NCBI GenBank assembly: GCA_032718475.1
Contig: JAUCBJ010008176.1
Coordinates: 1 to 64,000, forward strand
Reading direction: 5' to 3'
Length of the DNA: 64,000 nucleotides
Origin: Nemertoderma westbladi
Taxonomy: Eukaryota > Xenacoelomorpha > Nemertodermatida > Nemertodermatidae
This document shows positions 47,022 through 54,599 of the stretch, piece after piece; the stretch's first letter is position 1; each line of letters opens with the position of its first letter. The notes under the pieces are model-generated. The model had not been told where the DNA came from and searched no databases. It worked only from the letters and a program-made list of their open reading frames with translations. A program made the translations under genes and the position numbers.

Positions 47022-48257
47022 TTGTTGTTGTTGCTGTAGCTGCTGATGTTGTTGTTGCTGCTGTTGTTGCTGCTGTAGCTGCTGATGTTGTTGTTGCTGC
47101 TGTTGTTGCTGTTGTAGCTGCTGATGTTGTTGTTGCTGCTGTTGTTGCTGTTGTAGCTGCTGATGTTGTTGCTGTTGTTGTTGTTGTTGATATTGTTGCT
47201 GTTGTTGTTGCTGTTGTTGTAGCTGTTGTTGTAGATGTTGCTGCAGGACATCACGATTAGGTTGAAGCGAACGCTCGGGATGTTCAGATGTAAACTTCCG
47301 AACATGTTCTCCACAATTTTGGACTTCTAAATCCAATGCAGCCTGCGCGAGGGGTCTTGGTTGTGTGACTATATGGGAGCTACCAGTTCCGGACCGCTGT
47401 TTGTGTTTAGATGCCGCTGAGATGACGTAGATGGGATTGTTTGTCTGCGGGTCGGGTTTGCCTACCTCGACGAGGAAGTGGGTCGCGTTCGGAGCTGCCG
47501 GCGAGACGAGATAGGCTGTTTGTCCTCCCTGCAGGGATGGGTCGCTCCCTTTGGAGACCGCGGTTATATAATGGGTAACATTACGCACTAGACCCGTGAG
47601 TCCAGACGCGGGGACCAGTTTGGCAACCGAGGGGTTGGGCAACTTAGTCGCTTCCTTCTCCTGTAGCGTTGGATCATTAAGTTGCGTTAGTGTTGGACCT
47701 GGATCGCCCTTGAATGTCGGCTCATCCCATGGGTCCTCCGTAGATAGGTCGAACATATCTGTCGTCCACGGTTCACTGATATCCGATTGTGAGTCTATGA
47801 TTTTTATTAATTCTTGAATGGAATAGTCCTTGTAGGGATTCACTCTTCCGTCATTCTAGAGATATTCAAAAAATTTAGTCATCAACATTATTGTTTTCAC
47901 ATGTTATTATAAATTATCGTGTACAAATACGACACTACAAAATTTTTGCCTACCAAATTAAATTCTTCCAATACCAAATATTTCGACATACGAATTATGT
48001 TTATTGTTAATTAAGTTTCAATTACAGTTTGGGCTGTTAAATCAAATTTAAATTTGTATTCGTATTATATTTTGTAGGCCATTAAATGGTAGCCCAAATA
48101 TTATATAATTTAAAAAATTAATATAAAGGAAGCGAATGTTCATAGGGACGCTTACCTCCTCCAGACTGTCTAGAGACAGACCCTGGTTGAGTTGGTCTTC
48201 CTCTATACTCCTGGCATAAGGGAAGGGACCGCTCCCAATGCCATACAGTGTAGCCAT
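19480..48257 (-). CDS. CREBRF: CREBRF/REPTOR orthologue, bZIP transcriptional regulator, seven coding exons
   Basis: Joining 48257-48156, 47855-46362, 42432-42267, 40192-40016, 39443-39126, 20448-20287 and 19577-19480 gives 2,517 nt: 838 codons plus stop, with every junction GT/AG and all phases agreeing (0,0,1,1,1,1). Residues 62-94 carry the conserved EPW-FDL to PTLTQLN region, about 239-375 are glutamine-rich, and 533-590 are acidic. The C-terminal half matches vertebrate CREBRF: VPNPRRLL-LGNELQ (680-694), basic region NRLASRACR (723-731), KIKLYGLELEY (742-752), SIRHEVIHR, and a tail with AGNTEAYINSVL. Human CREBRF (639 aa) restrains CREB3, and fly REPTOR is a TORC1-repressed activator; both are nuclear. 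These roles are known for the family, and the function here is inferred. Introns 2, 3 and 5 hold minisatellites. A minor extra or alternative exon cannot be excluded. Confidence 0.92.
20287..20448 (-). CDS. CREBRF: CREBRF coding exon 6
   Basis: The acceptor is TTTATTTACAG|GGTTAATG and the donor is ATGCACG|GTGAGT; 162 nt, phase 1 to 1. The peptide LMNEVLKSIRHEVIHRL aligns with the vertebrate zipper continuation (SIKQEIVNRV). EPKLANMMTSAMHG aligns with the following KLEILIKDTLG region. An 18.7-kb intron separates it from exon 5. Confidence 0.9.
20500..20730. repeat. Copy of the GTAACCTG-module dispersed repeat (intron 5)
   Basis: After a ~14-G run at 20509 there is a stretch with TTCATCGCCCTCCAGTAG, AAATTGACAGAAATAACAGC and AAACTGTAACCTG. 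It parallels the copies at 44500-44690 and 48815-49060. 20731-21300 contains nothing that I recognise. Confidence 0.5.
21305..21482. repeat. Minisatellite, ~28-bp unit, six to seven copies
   Basis: The unit is GGCACGGTACATATACAAGG followed by ATATAAGG. It lies in CREBRF intron 5 just before the 60-bp array. Confidence 0.9.
21496..24556. repeat. Minisatellite, 59/60-bp unit, ~51 copies (intron 5)
   Basis: The unit is TTGATTTTATATAAACGCTC, then ATTGAACTTATTG[C/T]ATTTC, then AACTCACCCACCTACATA. Two length classes alternate: ATATGGTTGA (60 bp) and ATAAGTTGA (59 bp). Where 60-bp units adjoin, all frames stay open and give a 20-residue repeating peptide (ILYKRSLNLLYFNSPTYIW type), which is not a gene. 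Its sequence aligns with the 50-bp array at 34.4-39.1 kb (shared TTGATTTTA, TATAAAC, TTGTATT-CAACTC), so the two arrays appear to be related. Confidence 0.95.
26763..26839 (+). pseudogene. RRM-like exon stub embedded in the 20-bp array
   Basis: This is the only non-repetitive sequence inside the 9.7-kb array. It has an acceptor-like TTATTTCTACAG|AT at 26762/26763 and a donor-like AATGTG|GTAAGG at 26839/26840. Between them is an open 77-nt frame that reads SRSRTGLIQFDTVDDAVTAV then LLGNV. The pattern (aromatic/Gly-Leu-Ile-Gln-Phe strand followed by an acidic-Ala-Val helix) resembles strand 3 and helix 2 of RRM domains of the PTB/hnRNP-L type. It lies opposite to CREBRF. No neighbouring exons are visible, so it is most likely a captured exon fragment. 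An intronic gene exon cannot be ruled out. Confidence 0.4.
27764..33305. repeat. 2,771-bp tandem duplication inside the 20-bp array
   Basis: 27764-30534 and 30535-33305 are virtually identical: irregular landmarks recur at a constant 2,771-bp offset (for example 27794/30565, 28158/30929, 29652/32423). The only difference that I noticed is GATAATTCGG against GATAATGCGG near 30405/33176. The boundary lies at GGGGAGACGG (about 30535). It is a very recent duplication or an assembly artefact. Confidence 0.9.
34441..39125. repeat. Minisatellite, 50-bp unit, ~94 copies, seeded by CREBRF exon 5 junction
   Basis: On the minus strand the unit reads AATAAAATCAACCTCTAAGG, then ACTGGAGTTGGAATACA, then GTGAGTTTATATA. 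The last 37 nt of CREBRF exon 5 followed by the first 13 nt of the intron are the same sequence, with AACTGTATGG in place of ACCTCTAAGG. A unit at about 37020-37070 still carries the exon form CTGTATGGACTGGAGTTGGA. The two main internal variants are CCAACTCCAGT and CCAACCACAGT on the plus strand. Most units keep an intact donor-like ACA|GTGAGT. The distal end (34441-34560) is degenerate. Confidence 0.95.
39126..39443 (-). CDS. CREBRF: CREBRF coding exon 5 (bZIP basic region)
   Basis: The acceptor is TATAATAG|GTCAG and the donor is GGAATACA|GTGAGT; the phase is 1 on both sides. It encodes residues 648-752, including the bZIP basic region NRLASRACRLKKKAQ and the start of the zipper (NKIKLYGLELEY). 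The last 37 nt (39126-39162) are also the first unit of the 50-bp minisatellite that fills the next intron. The N-terminal part has a tandem SRQRHLSE duplication. Confidence 0.95.
39444..40015. other. CREBRF intron 4, with a module of the dispersed repeat
   Basis: A 572-bp intron. It contains TTCATCCCACTCCAGGGGAA (39822 onward), then CAGTTTTGGTTAGAATTAAG and AATGTAACCTGCTCCTTTCC (39945-39995), which match the 44500-44690 repeat. Otherwise there is no recognised feature. Confidence 0.6.
40016..40192 (-). CDS. CREBRF: CREBRF coding exon 4
   Basis: It is bounded by CTATCCCAG|ACCCTG and ATTTTAG|GTAAGT, is 177 nt long, and is phase 1 on both sides. The peptide (from DPVESSMETPDTKHP to SFGSLDILG) has a basic KTRTKTERRNRN stretch. 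The family similarity is weak, so the call rests on clean splice sites, phase and an open frame. Skipping this exon would leave the reading frame intact, so it could be alternative. Confidence 0.75.
   Translation of the reverse strand, partial: TLLSHPWKLQTQSTLQWSLNFGILKFIKREQRQRDAIAIIRNLVVVTRLVSHSGPSIF
40633..41918. repeat. Minisatellite, 31/34-bp unit, ~38 copies (intron 3)
   Basis: The unit is TAGCTGTATGTTTAGTCTGT followed by CCCATGTTGTATCA (34 bp). A 31-bp form has TTTAGGGTCCCATG. The two forms are mixed irregularly, and a few units are truncated (CCCATGTTAGCTG). Between this array and exon 4, 40262-40340 has a TTTCGT / CATCTTCAGGCC pattern that resembles Penelope-like 3' ends, but this is uncertain. 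Confidence 0.95.
41919..42155. repeat. G-rich minisatellite, 13-bp unit (intron 3)
   Basis: The unit is GGGCGGTGGGACA or GGGCGGTGGGGCA, repeated about 14 times, then a purine-rich GGGAG run with ~18 consecutive G at 42136-42153. The plus strand has clustered G tracts that could form quadruplexes. It begins at a fusion with the last 31/34-bp unit and lies only ~110 bp from exon 3. Confidence 0.9.
42267..42432 (-). CDS. CREBRF: CREBRF coding exon 3 (acidic segment)
   Basis: It is bounded by TTTTACAG|ACATTA and GGGGATG|GTGAGC, is 166 nt long, and runs from phase 0 to phase 1. It encodes a Ser/Asp/Glu-rich stretch (DSIDDLSEDNDNISDDSEE) at the position of the acidic region that precedes the bZIP in vertebrate CREBRF. 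Confidence 0.85.
42600..42805 (-). repeat. Distant relative of the 315-bp repeat (intron 2 edge to upstream)
   Basis: Reverse-complemented, this stretch shares AGTTGAAAATTTGTAG, GACA-ATTTTAGGCACCATCAG, CGCTAGAG and GTCTAAACATTAAA with the 315-bp units at 3.3-4.3 kb. A (ACT)n run follows at 42826-42845. Confidence 0.55.
43351..44395 (-). pseudogene. 5'-truncated non-LTR retrotransposon RT C-terminal fragment (intron 2)
   Basis: An open frame from about 44340 to the stop at 43351 encodes the last part of a LINE reverse transcriptase. It has YYKVLQGDCLSPTLF (motif before the catalytic site), RFVFYADDLVLYSN (the catalytic ADD, about 44190), a KTKIIKFRRSG region, an EYLGVILQ thumb motif, and a C-terminal CCHC-like knuckle (C-KYC-HNSCAFRYH-LDC). 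The order and motifs fit the jockey/R1/I type of LINE; the clade is not certain. The upstream RT and the endonuclease are missing, as expected of a 5'-truncated insertion. It lies in the same orientation as CREBRF and differs from the LINE at 7.1-8.8 kb. Confidence 0.85.
44500..44692. repeat. Dispersed repeat copy (inverted partner at 48815-49060)
   Basis: It contains GGGGGGGAAACTGGACGCAA, TTCATCCCTCTACAGGGGAA, GACGCAAATAACAG, AACTGTAACCTG, TTTATTGTTTTGGTTAAAA and CACTGTAACCTGCTCCTTTC in that order. The region at 48815-49060 has the same blocks on the other strand. Confidence 0.7.
44693..46152. repeat. Minisatellite, 32/33-bp unit, ~44 copies (intron 2)
   Basis: The unit is GTCAGTGAGAACCCTTGAAC followed by GCAATGGCACTCC (33 bp), with a 32-bp form lacking one T (CCCTGAAC). 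Block duplication is visible: GTGACAACCC, GTAATGG and GTAAAAACC variants recur in the same order at 45540-45670 and 45705-45900. Frames are open in 33-bp stretches on both strands, which is not coding. Confidence 0.95.
46362..47855 (-). CDS. CREBRF: CREBRF coding exon 2, with polyglutamine region
   Basis: The acceptor is ATCTCTAG|AAT at 47855 and the donor is CGAATG|GTAAGT at 46362. The exon is 498 codons and phase 0 at both ends. It holds the conserved N-terminal motif (EPWTTDMFDL, then PTLTQLN) and the long Q-rich segment. Near the 3' end is a Pro/Arg-rich part with a repeated GTGSPVRR peptide. The frame stays open past the donor for about 18 codons of intron (to 46308), which is not part of the protein. 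Confidence 0.92.
46880..47245 (-). repeat. CAG/CAA repeat tract encoding polyglutamine
   Basis: On the minus strand this is a mixed CAG/CAA run coding about 110 residues that are nearly all Gln. It is interrupted regularly by His-Gln-Gln-Leu (HQQLQQQ) roughly every 15-20 residues, so the tract has a higher-order repeat structure and is not a pure triplet run. The interruptions should limit slippage. Confidence 0.95.
48156..48257 (-). CDS. CREBRF: CREBRF coding exon 1
   Basis: It encodes residues 1-34. The start ATG sits in a strong Kozak context (GTCACCATGG on the minus strand). The exon ends CTGGAGGAG|GTAAGC, phase 0, and matches the phase of exon 2 across a 300-bp intron. The N-terminal peptide itself is not recognisably conserved, so the choice of start rests on context and splice phase. 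Confidence 0.75.
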
Positions 48258-50980
48258 GGTGACAGTGCCTTACAAGGCTCTGTCACACCCACAAACACGT
48301 CTATAAAATAAAACACCAAAATGGCAGACGATAATTTATGATGTTGGTATTCACGGTAGATACAATACAATGATACGTGATGGATCAAATTATAAACCGA
48401 ACCCGACCAGGAACCGACCCGAACAGGACGTGCAATATTATAATAATAACAAAAAATGGTTCCATATCAGGCGTCTTATCCCAGATGGAACAAAACATAT
48501 TATTCTTAAAGATATTCCGAGGGGTACTATTTACTATTTGCACAATAAACACGTTCTTGATTAAATCAAGAAAGTATAGGTGCCAGTAAAGTAGACCAGC
48601 CAGTGAGTGACTCAGTCAGTCTCCCAAACTAGACAACGAATGATGGTAAACGCGATAACACTATCACGTGAACCAACCTTTCTGAATCTGGTAGGTCATT
48701 AAACTTTGCTTTGTATTTATAGTTACGTCCGCAAAGTTATCTAACATATCAATAGTTCAGCACTCTAGCTTTCTCCTATCCCGAACCCATTAATTAATAA
48801 ATCTTTTATGTTCTCGAGAGAGACAGGGGGGTAAACTGGACGCAAGTCCCATCTTGACGAAATAATATCCCGCCTCAATGTTAAACTCTCAATTTAGAGA
48901 AAGGAGCAGGTTACAGTGGCACGTTATTTTAACCAAAACAATAAACTAAACTCAATAGAACAGGTTATAGTTTTATTTTTTATAGTAATCAACTGTTATT
49001 TGCGTCAAATTTCCCCTGGGGAGGGATGAATTTTTATTGCATGAATTTGATGGATGAATTTCTTTCGACGCAATAAAAGTTCATCCCTAAAATCGACGCA
49101 AATAACTGCTGAGAAAGTTGCATGTTGAAAGTTGAAAGCTCATTGTGTGACCCGGGCCTAATAATGAATTGTATCACCTAACATTAACCGTACACCAATT
49201 ACACTATGCTAATATTTATACTCTCAGGTATTATTTATACTAAATTAATACAAAATACAATGAATAAGAATATATTTTAGCAATATATTCCTCAGCAAAC
49301 TGTTCCTTTTTGTAGAGTTTAAATACTATACTGCTTTACCCTATAAAATTGGGTTGGGGCTGGTTTACTGGTACTCAACCTCAACCAAGTAGTCAACCCA
49401 TTGCCTAGCAGAGGCGTAGCGAGCCCTTCTGGCGCCCAGGGGAATGAAGCTGAGATACCTTTTAAATATTATATAACAGAATATAATATTTAAAAAAACA
49501 TCTAAAAAAACAGTTTACTAAAAGTATATAACTATATCAAATCTATTATACAAAAGTTTGATATACTGAAATTATAATACTGTATATTTAATGGCGAGCG
49601 AAACGAGTAGAGAAAATTTTTACATTTTTCGCTTATGACACATGTCCTGTAAATACTGTATCACAATCCCTGAATTTTCACTGATTTGTCTTATTTTTAC
49701 AAGAATACTGACATTTGCCGGGCATTTCAGCGCCACCGGGTGAGTGCGCCCGGCTGCCCGGGGGAACATCCCCCCCCCCTCGCTACGCCTCTGTTGCCTA
49801 GCAGTTAAATAAGATGGATGCTATTAAGGTATGTGTGTGTACTGAATTTACATCCCCGCTTGGACTGCTGCTACAATAATGGACTGCATCGATATATTTC
49901 TGTTTTCACAATTGGGCGCAATGCCTCAACCATGCATGACAGTGTATGCCTATTACAGAATACTCAGAAGTCAGGAAGTCAGAACTCACCATGTGAAGGA
50001 AGAGTTACATCAAACCAATATGCGTATGTAAATATTCTTGTAATTTGCAACGTCAAAAAATGTAATATTATTAGAAAGTAAGTTGAACTTCCAAATAAAT
50101 ACTACAAGGAATTCTATTTTCCATCTAAATAAGCAGTGGACGGAGCAGGCAGGCTTTAACAAAGGGAATAATGGACAGCCAGTAATAAGAAAGAGTTCCA
50201 CAAAACAGCTGGTGTTTCATACTGACCAATGAGGAACGCGCATATTGGTTGTCCCAACTGGCGGCTGGATTTCCTGGTCATTCAACCCAATGATAGTAAC
50301 AGTGTTAGTGCAGCACTGCTGTACAGGATCAATTGGATAGCGTTTGGCTTGGCCGCCACGACTTTGGATAATGGATCAACCATATCACCAGCTGCAAGGC
50401 TATTAAGGATGAAACAGCCCCTCAGGGTTTGTAACAGGAAAGTTAACAAGCAACCTAAAAAGCATGATTCATCAAGGACGATGGAGAATCTTGCCACGTT
50501 TATTGAAGGGGATACAACTGGTTATCTATGTATGTTACACGAAATAGTGCAGTAGCAATGCCAGGTCATTCCACAATTATTCACATTTAAAATATGGCTA
50601 TGCTATTATGTTACCTTGTGACGTTCCCTAGCACCCACGCACCCACCTAAACAAATTTGAATATAGTCCCAAAATGCAATGCACTTGTGCCGAAGGCCTA
50701 TACAGATTCGTCATAAATATAAAATATAACTTCTATATGATTTCGGCCGAAAAGTGAAAACCTGGTATTCCGTATTCTACACATGACATGTAATTCTTTA
50801 GGGGTATTGATGTATAAATCCGGCGCTCCGGGGAAGCCTAATTATTAAGGAAATTATATAATTAAAGGGAAACACTAATTAATTAAAGATTAAGTAATTA
50901 TTCAATTGTAATTATAAACAAGTGATTAGATATGACCGACCTAATTAGATATGACCAACCATCCCAGTCCTACACTTTAT
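48258..50980. other. Upstream region of CREBRF; no supported gene
   Basis: 48258-48300 is the probable 5' leader of CREBRF. 48815-49060 is the inverted partner of the 44500-44690 repeat and includes a local duplication of the CGACGCAA / TTCATCCC blocks. Ends of about 49400 and 49760 share AGGCGTAGCGAGCCC / CGCTACGCCTCTG, a possible short inverted pair flanking ~380 bp. A 108-codon plus-strand ORF at 50229-50555 is not recognised and not called. Confidence 0.4.
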
Positions 50981-50989
50981 TGTGTCGGC

Positions 50990-51720
50990 AGTCCGGCAGA
51001 AACAAGGCCGCCCCCAATTCATTCGGTCATCAATACACGTTCGTGGGGCCTTCGCGCAGCACGAGGCTTAGTTATGAGATACAGATTAATATTGAGCGAC
51101 TCTACTGTATCAGAAACTCGGTATCTAAGAAATTTAACAAAACACCAGTAAATCAAAGAGAGGGAAAAGTCTTTATAATATGATATTAATTTATCATGTC
51201 AACACCTCAACGAGATTATTTAGCTAATTATTCTAAAGAACCATGATTAAGTACTCGGCAATCATTTTGTAAGCTAAACACAATAACCAAGCTGGCTTAT
51301 TAGTCTGGCTTATTACAATGCTGCCTTTGAGTAGAGGTGAGGTGTGGTTCGACTGGTTCCCCTTCCAAGCTAGGCCAGGCATGGCCTAGCTTGGAGGAGG
51401 AGGGAGCTATAGCTGAAGACGGGGCATTTTAATAACTTAATTACGTTTAGATCAATTAAAAACACATTTCTTAAAGCAAATCTCTTGAAGTAATTAAAAC
51501 TATAATGGAATGGGGTATGGGGAATACAGTTGTATAATTTTTAAGTATAATTATTTAAATCTTATACTAGAACATAGATTTCATTAACATTTGGCGTTAT
51601 TTGGCATTTATTAACGTTTAAAATTGAACACGACAGAACAATAGAACGACAGACACACCGATTGAGTTACTGGTGCCCGTATGCTAAGCTCGCTTACTTT
51701 CGTGGCTCGCCCCACACTTT
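50990..51720. repeat. Dispersed repeat, copy B (inverted partner at 16235-17190)
   Basis: It is the reverse complement of copy A from GGGGCCTTCGCGCAGCACGA (51045) to about 51575, without the 380-bp block of copy A. It is followed at 51640-51720 by TGGTGCCCGTATGC, CTTTCGTGGCTCGCCCCACA. The latter is the reverse complement of the TGTGGGGCGAGCCACGAAG stretch at 3141, and it resembles the arm at 5745-5800. Confidence 0.7.
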
Positions 51721-53130
51721 CAGAATAAGTCCACTATCTACACTGGTTACTATAGCAATAAGCTGAAAGCTTTAAGTGGCGGGATTGCAGGTTGTACCTG
51801 GATTTTGGGGTGGGTTGGCTACGCCCAAAAATTAAACTATACTCTGTGCTCATGACTGTCCTTTATTGTTTTGCTTTGCTTTGATTTCCAGCTGCCCCTG
51901 CAACTATAATATATTCCTTGGCAAAGGCGACTGACCGAACCCATTGCCATTTAAAGGAGCAGGTTAGTAAAGGAGCAGGTTACAGAGACGTGTTGGGGGA
52001 ACCAAAACAATAAACGAAAGTTAACACATGTTAAACGATTAAGGGTCCGGTCAATAATACACAAGTAAAATATAAATCAGATATAAAGCTTCAATACGGT
52101 ATTTAAAGGGTCCGGTGAATGGGTCCGGTCAGTAGCCACTTCCCTATTCCTTTCCTTTAATTGATAAATTAACATTGTTGATTCGCCAAATGGTATTTGT
52201 AACTGAACTCATACCTGTATCAAATTCAGGTCGTATTTAGCCAATCGCAACTCACAAATGGGACAACATGATAATAATATAGGCCTAGGCTTTCCTGGAC
52301 TTTCAATTCATATTTATCAGACGGTTTCCATCCATCAGCAGAGGTTTCTCCATCACAATCCATTGTGTTATTTATTTTGTGAGAATTATCTATTATATGA
52401 AACTCTGAAAGGGTGCTGATGTTGTATGCAAAACAAAAAACGAAACTCAACACAAGAACACGAGTTATAGTTTATTTTAAGTTTTTCGGGCTTTCGTTGG
52501 GCTCTAACGGCTTGTTTAGTTTCCCAACCATTGTATATCCGACCCTCCCTTCCAATTTTGTATGAAGTTTCTAATCCACCACAAGTAGGTTTACTTATTC
52601 CTTTGGGATTTTGCAACATAATTACGGCATCTATGACGCTACTGCAGTGAACAGTACAGTGGGAAATTGCGGAACGGAAATTAGCAGAAACCTGAAGTGA
52701 CCTTTTCTGCCTATCTAGCACTTGTCGGCAATAAATCACAGGTTAATGTGCCAGCCGCAGTCAATCATCAGCAACTTGGGTTGAATTTTCGGACGAGCTG
52801 CTTATTAACTTAATGTATCTTTCTCTCTCAATCGCCATCGGCCTACTACAGTTCAAATAAATGGACCAGTGGATATATTATTGTTAAGGATTATTGTTAA
52901 GAGGGTAAACGCTACGCCTACAACTACGGTAAGCCCACTGCCTGACTGTTGATTCTCAAGCTGTTTATTTATCAATTAAATTGGCTTTTCTACTGTAGTT
53001 CTAACTCTCGTTTATTGTTTTGGTTCCTTTCAACTCGCCTCGGCAACCTTCTGCCTACAAGTAGGTGTAGCGTGTAGGTGTGTAGGCGTGGCCATTTACC
53101 CCCTATTGTTAATTAATTGTAGAAGGTGTC
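51721..53130. other. No supported gene; module copy at 51950-52020
   Basis: 51950-52020 holds two AAAGGAGCAGGTTA blocks followed by AACCAAAACAATAAACG, which is the dispersed module on the minus strand. A GGGTCCGGT(C/G) motif occurs three times at 52044-52130. Two overlapping minus-strand ORFs (52226-52453, 52386-52739) show no recognisable domain and are not called. Confidence 0.4.
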
Positions 53131-53152
53131 GTCCCGTTACGGCAAATTTTTT

Positions 53153-53225
53153 GAGAGATTAGCCGTAACGCGACTTTCAAAGTCGCGGTACGGCTACTCT
53201 AAAAGTCGCGTTACGGCTAATCTAT
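53153..53225. repeat. Foldback of TTAGCCGTAACGCGACTTT
   Basis: ATTAGCCGTAACGCGACTTT at 53158 is mirrored by AAAGTCGCGTTACGGCTAAT ending at 53222, with two CGGTACGGCTA-like half copies in between. A further direct copy lies at 54562, so the ORF-containing segment at 53.3-54.4 kb is bracketed by copies of the motif. Confidence 0.75.
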
Positions 53226-53489
53226 TGTCTTAGTTTTACATAGGGAATCATTATCAATAGTATTCTATTGTGTTTACGTACAGATGAGAAAGGTTCGAAA
53301 AATTTAATGTAATAATGTTTTACAGCATGGGAGTCTCCGGGGGAGGGGGGGGGGGGATTTTACCGTCTTTCATACTGTATGTTTTTCGACAACCTCACAT
53401 TCAATATAATACTGTATTCTATGGTATTCTTAGTCACAGCCTCAAGCACAGGTACCGAATACAGCCAATAATAGCAGCCGAAGAAGCAA

Positions 53490-54352
53490 TGAGTGGTTTT
53501 GTGGAACATATTCCACTACTTCATATCGATGTTGTTAACCAACGCCTGGCTCGCTACCTGGACCATATGGCGTTCTGTTTGGGGACTGACAAGCAGGCAA
53601 TGGCCGTCCTTCCAGCCGCCGATCACCCAGTTGAAGGTCCAGCTGCATTGGGAGGGGGTGGTGATCCCGACTGGTATGTTGGTGTATTGAACCACCCCTT
53701 CGCGGCCGAACCATTTCTTCCCAACCCACCCCCGAACCACCCCTTCGCGGCCGAACCATTCCAACCCACCCCACCACTGAACCACCCCTTCGCGGCCGAA
53801 CCATTTCTTCCCAACCCACCCCCGAACCACCCCTTCGCGTCCGAACCATTCCAACCCACCCCACCACTGAACCACCCCTTCGCGGCCGAACCATTTCTTC
53901 CCAACCCACCCCCGAACCACCCCTTCGCGGCCGAACCATTCCAACCCACCCCACCACTGAACCACCCCTTCGCGGCCGAACCATTTCTTCCCAACCCACC
54001 CCCGAACCACCCCTTCGCGGCCGAACCATTTCTTCCCAACCCACCCCCGAACCACCCCTTCGCGTCCGACCCATTCCAACCCACCCCACTACTGAACCAC
54101 CCCTTCGCGGCCGAACCATTTCTTCCCAACCCACCCCCGAACCACCCCTTCGCGGCCGAACCATTTCTTCCCAACCCACCCCCGAACCACCCCTTCGCGT
54201 CCGAACCATTCCAACCCACCCCACCACTGAACCACCCCTTCGCGGCCGAACCATTTCTTCCCAACCCACCCCCGAACCACCCCTTCGCGGCCGAATTATT
54301 CCAACCCACTCCACCACCGAACCAAATATCATACGCGGCGATGACTGGCTAA
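53490..54352 (+). CDS. Hypothetical Pro-rich protein with 14 x 15-residue repeats
   Basis: The open frame extends from 53315 to a stop at 54352. The ATG at 53490 (CAATGAGTGG) is a reasonable start and gives 287 residues; the frame is open upstream, so an upstream exon is also possible. An apparently non-repetitive N-terminal part (HIPLLHIDVVNQRLARYLDH, then CLGTDKQAMAVLPAADHP) is followed by fourteen 15-residue repeats. These alternate between NHPFAAEPFLPNPPP and NHPFAAEPFQPTPPL, and a short tail ends in MTG. The repeats are 45 bp with no length change. There is no signal peptide, membrane helix or known domain. The minus-strand frames across the repeat are also open, so the frame alone proves little. 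The function is unknown. Confidence 0.4.
53690..54319. repeat. 45-bp coding-frame minisatellite, 14 units
   Basis: AACCACCCCTTCGCGGCCGA begins each 45-bp unit. Two unit types (CCATTTCTTCCCAACCCACC and CCATTCCAACCCACCCCACC) mostly alternate, which gives a 90-bp higher-order period. It is much more GC-rich than its flanks. Confidence 0.95.
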
Positions 54353-54375
54353 TTCAAGAGCTTTTAATTTCTTTT

Positions 54376-54544
54376 AATTTAGTAATTATTGTATTATTTT
54401 TGTACCACAGTACACAGTACCATATAGGTAAATTGGTCGAAAGTATACCTGTATCAGTATTTTGCCGAAATATGGCACTTTGAATTTATCATTATAATGG
54501 TACTGTGTACTGTGGTACAAAAATAATACAATAATTACTAAATT
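54376..54544. repeat. Perfect 48-bp inverted repeat downstream of the Pro-rich ORF
   Basis: 54376-54423 and 54497-54544 are exact reverse complements (AATTTAGTAATTATTGTATT to CACAGTACACAGTACCAT), with a 73-bp spacer. It would form a long hairpin. It could be a MITE or the 3' end of a transcript. No target duplication was identified. Confidence 0.85.
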
Positions 54545-54599
54545 AAGTTTTTACTATGAAAATTAGCCGTAACGCGACTTTAGCCGTACCGCCACTGCG

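Noticed and set aside
50229-50555. 108-codon plus-strand ORF
   Set aside because: Its composition is plausible, but there is no recognisable motif or gene context. It is left as an unsupported ORF.
52226-52739. Overlapping minus-strand ORFs of 75 and 117 codons
   Set aside because: No conserved motif was seen, and neither has splice or repeat evidence.
53516-54332. Three minus-strand ORFs (187-265 codons) opposite the Pro-rich ORF
   Set aside because: The 45-bp unit keeps several frames open. The plus-strand frame is preferred because it continues into non-repetitive sequence, but the choice is not secure.
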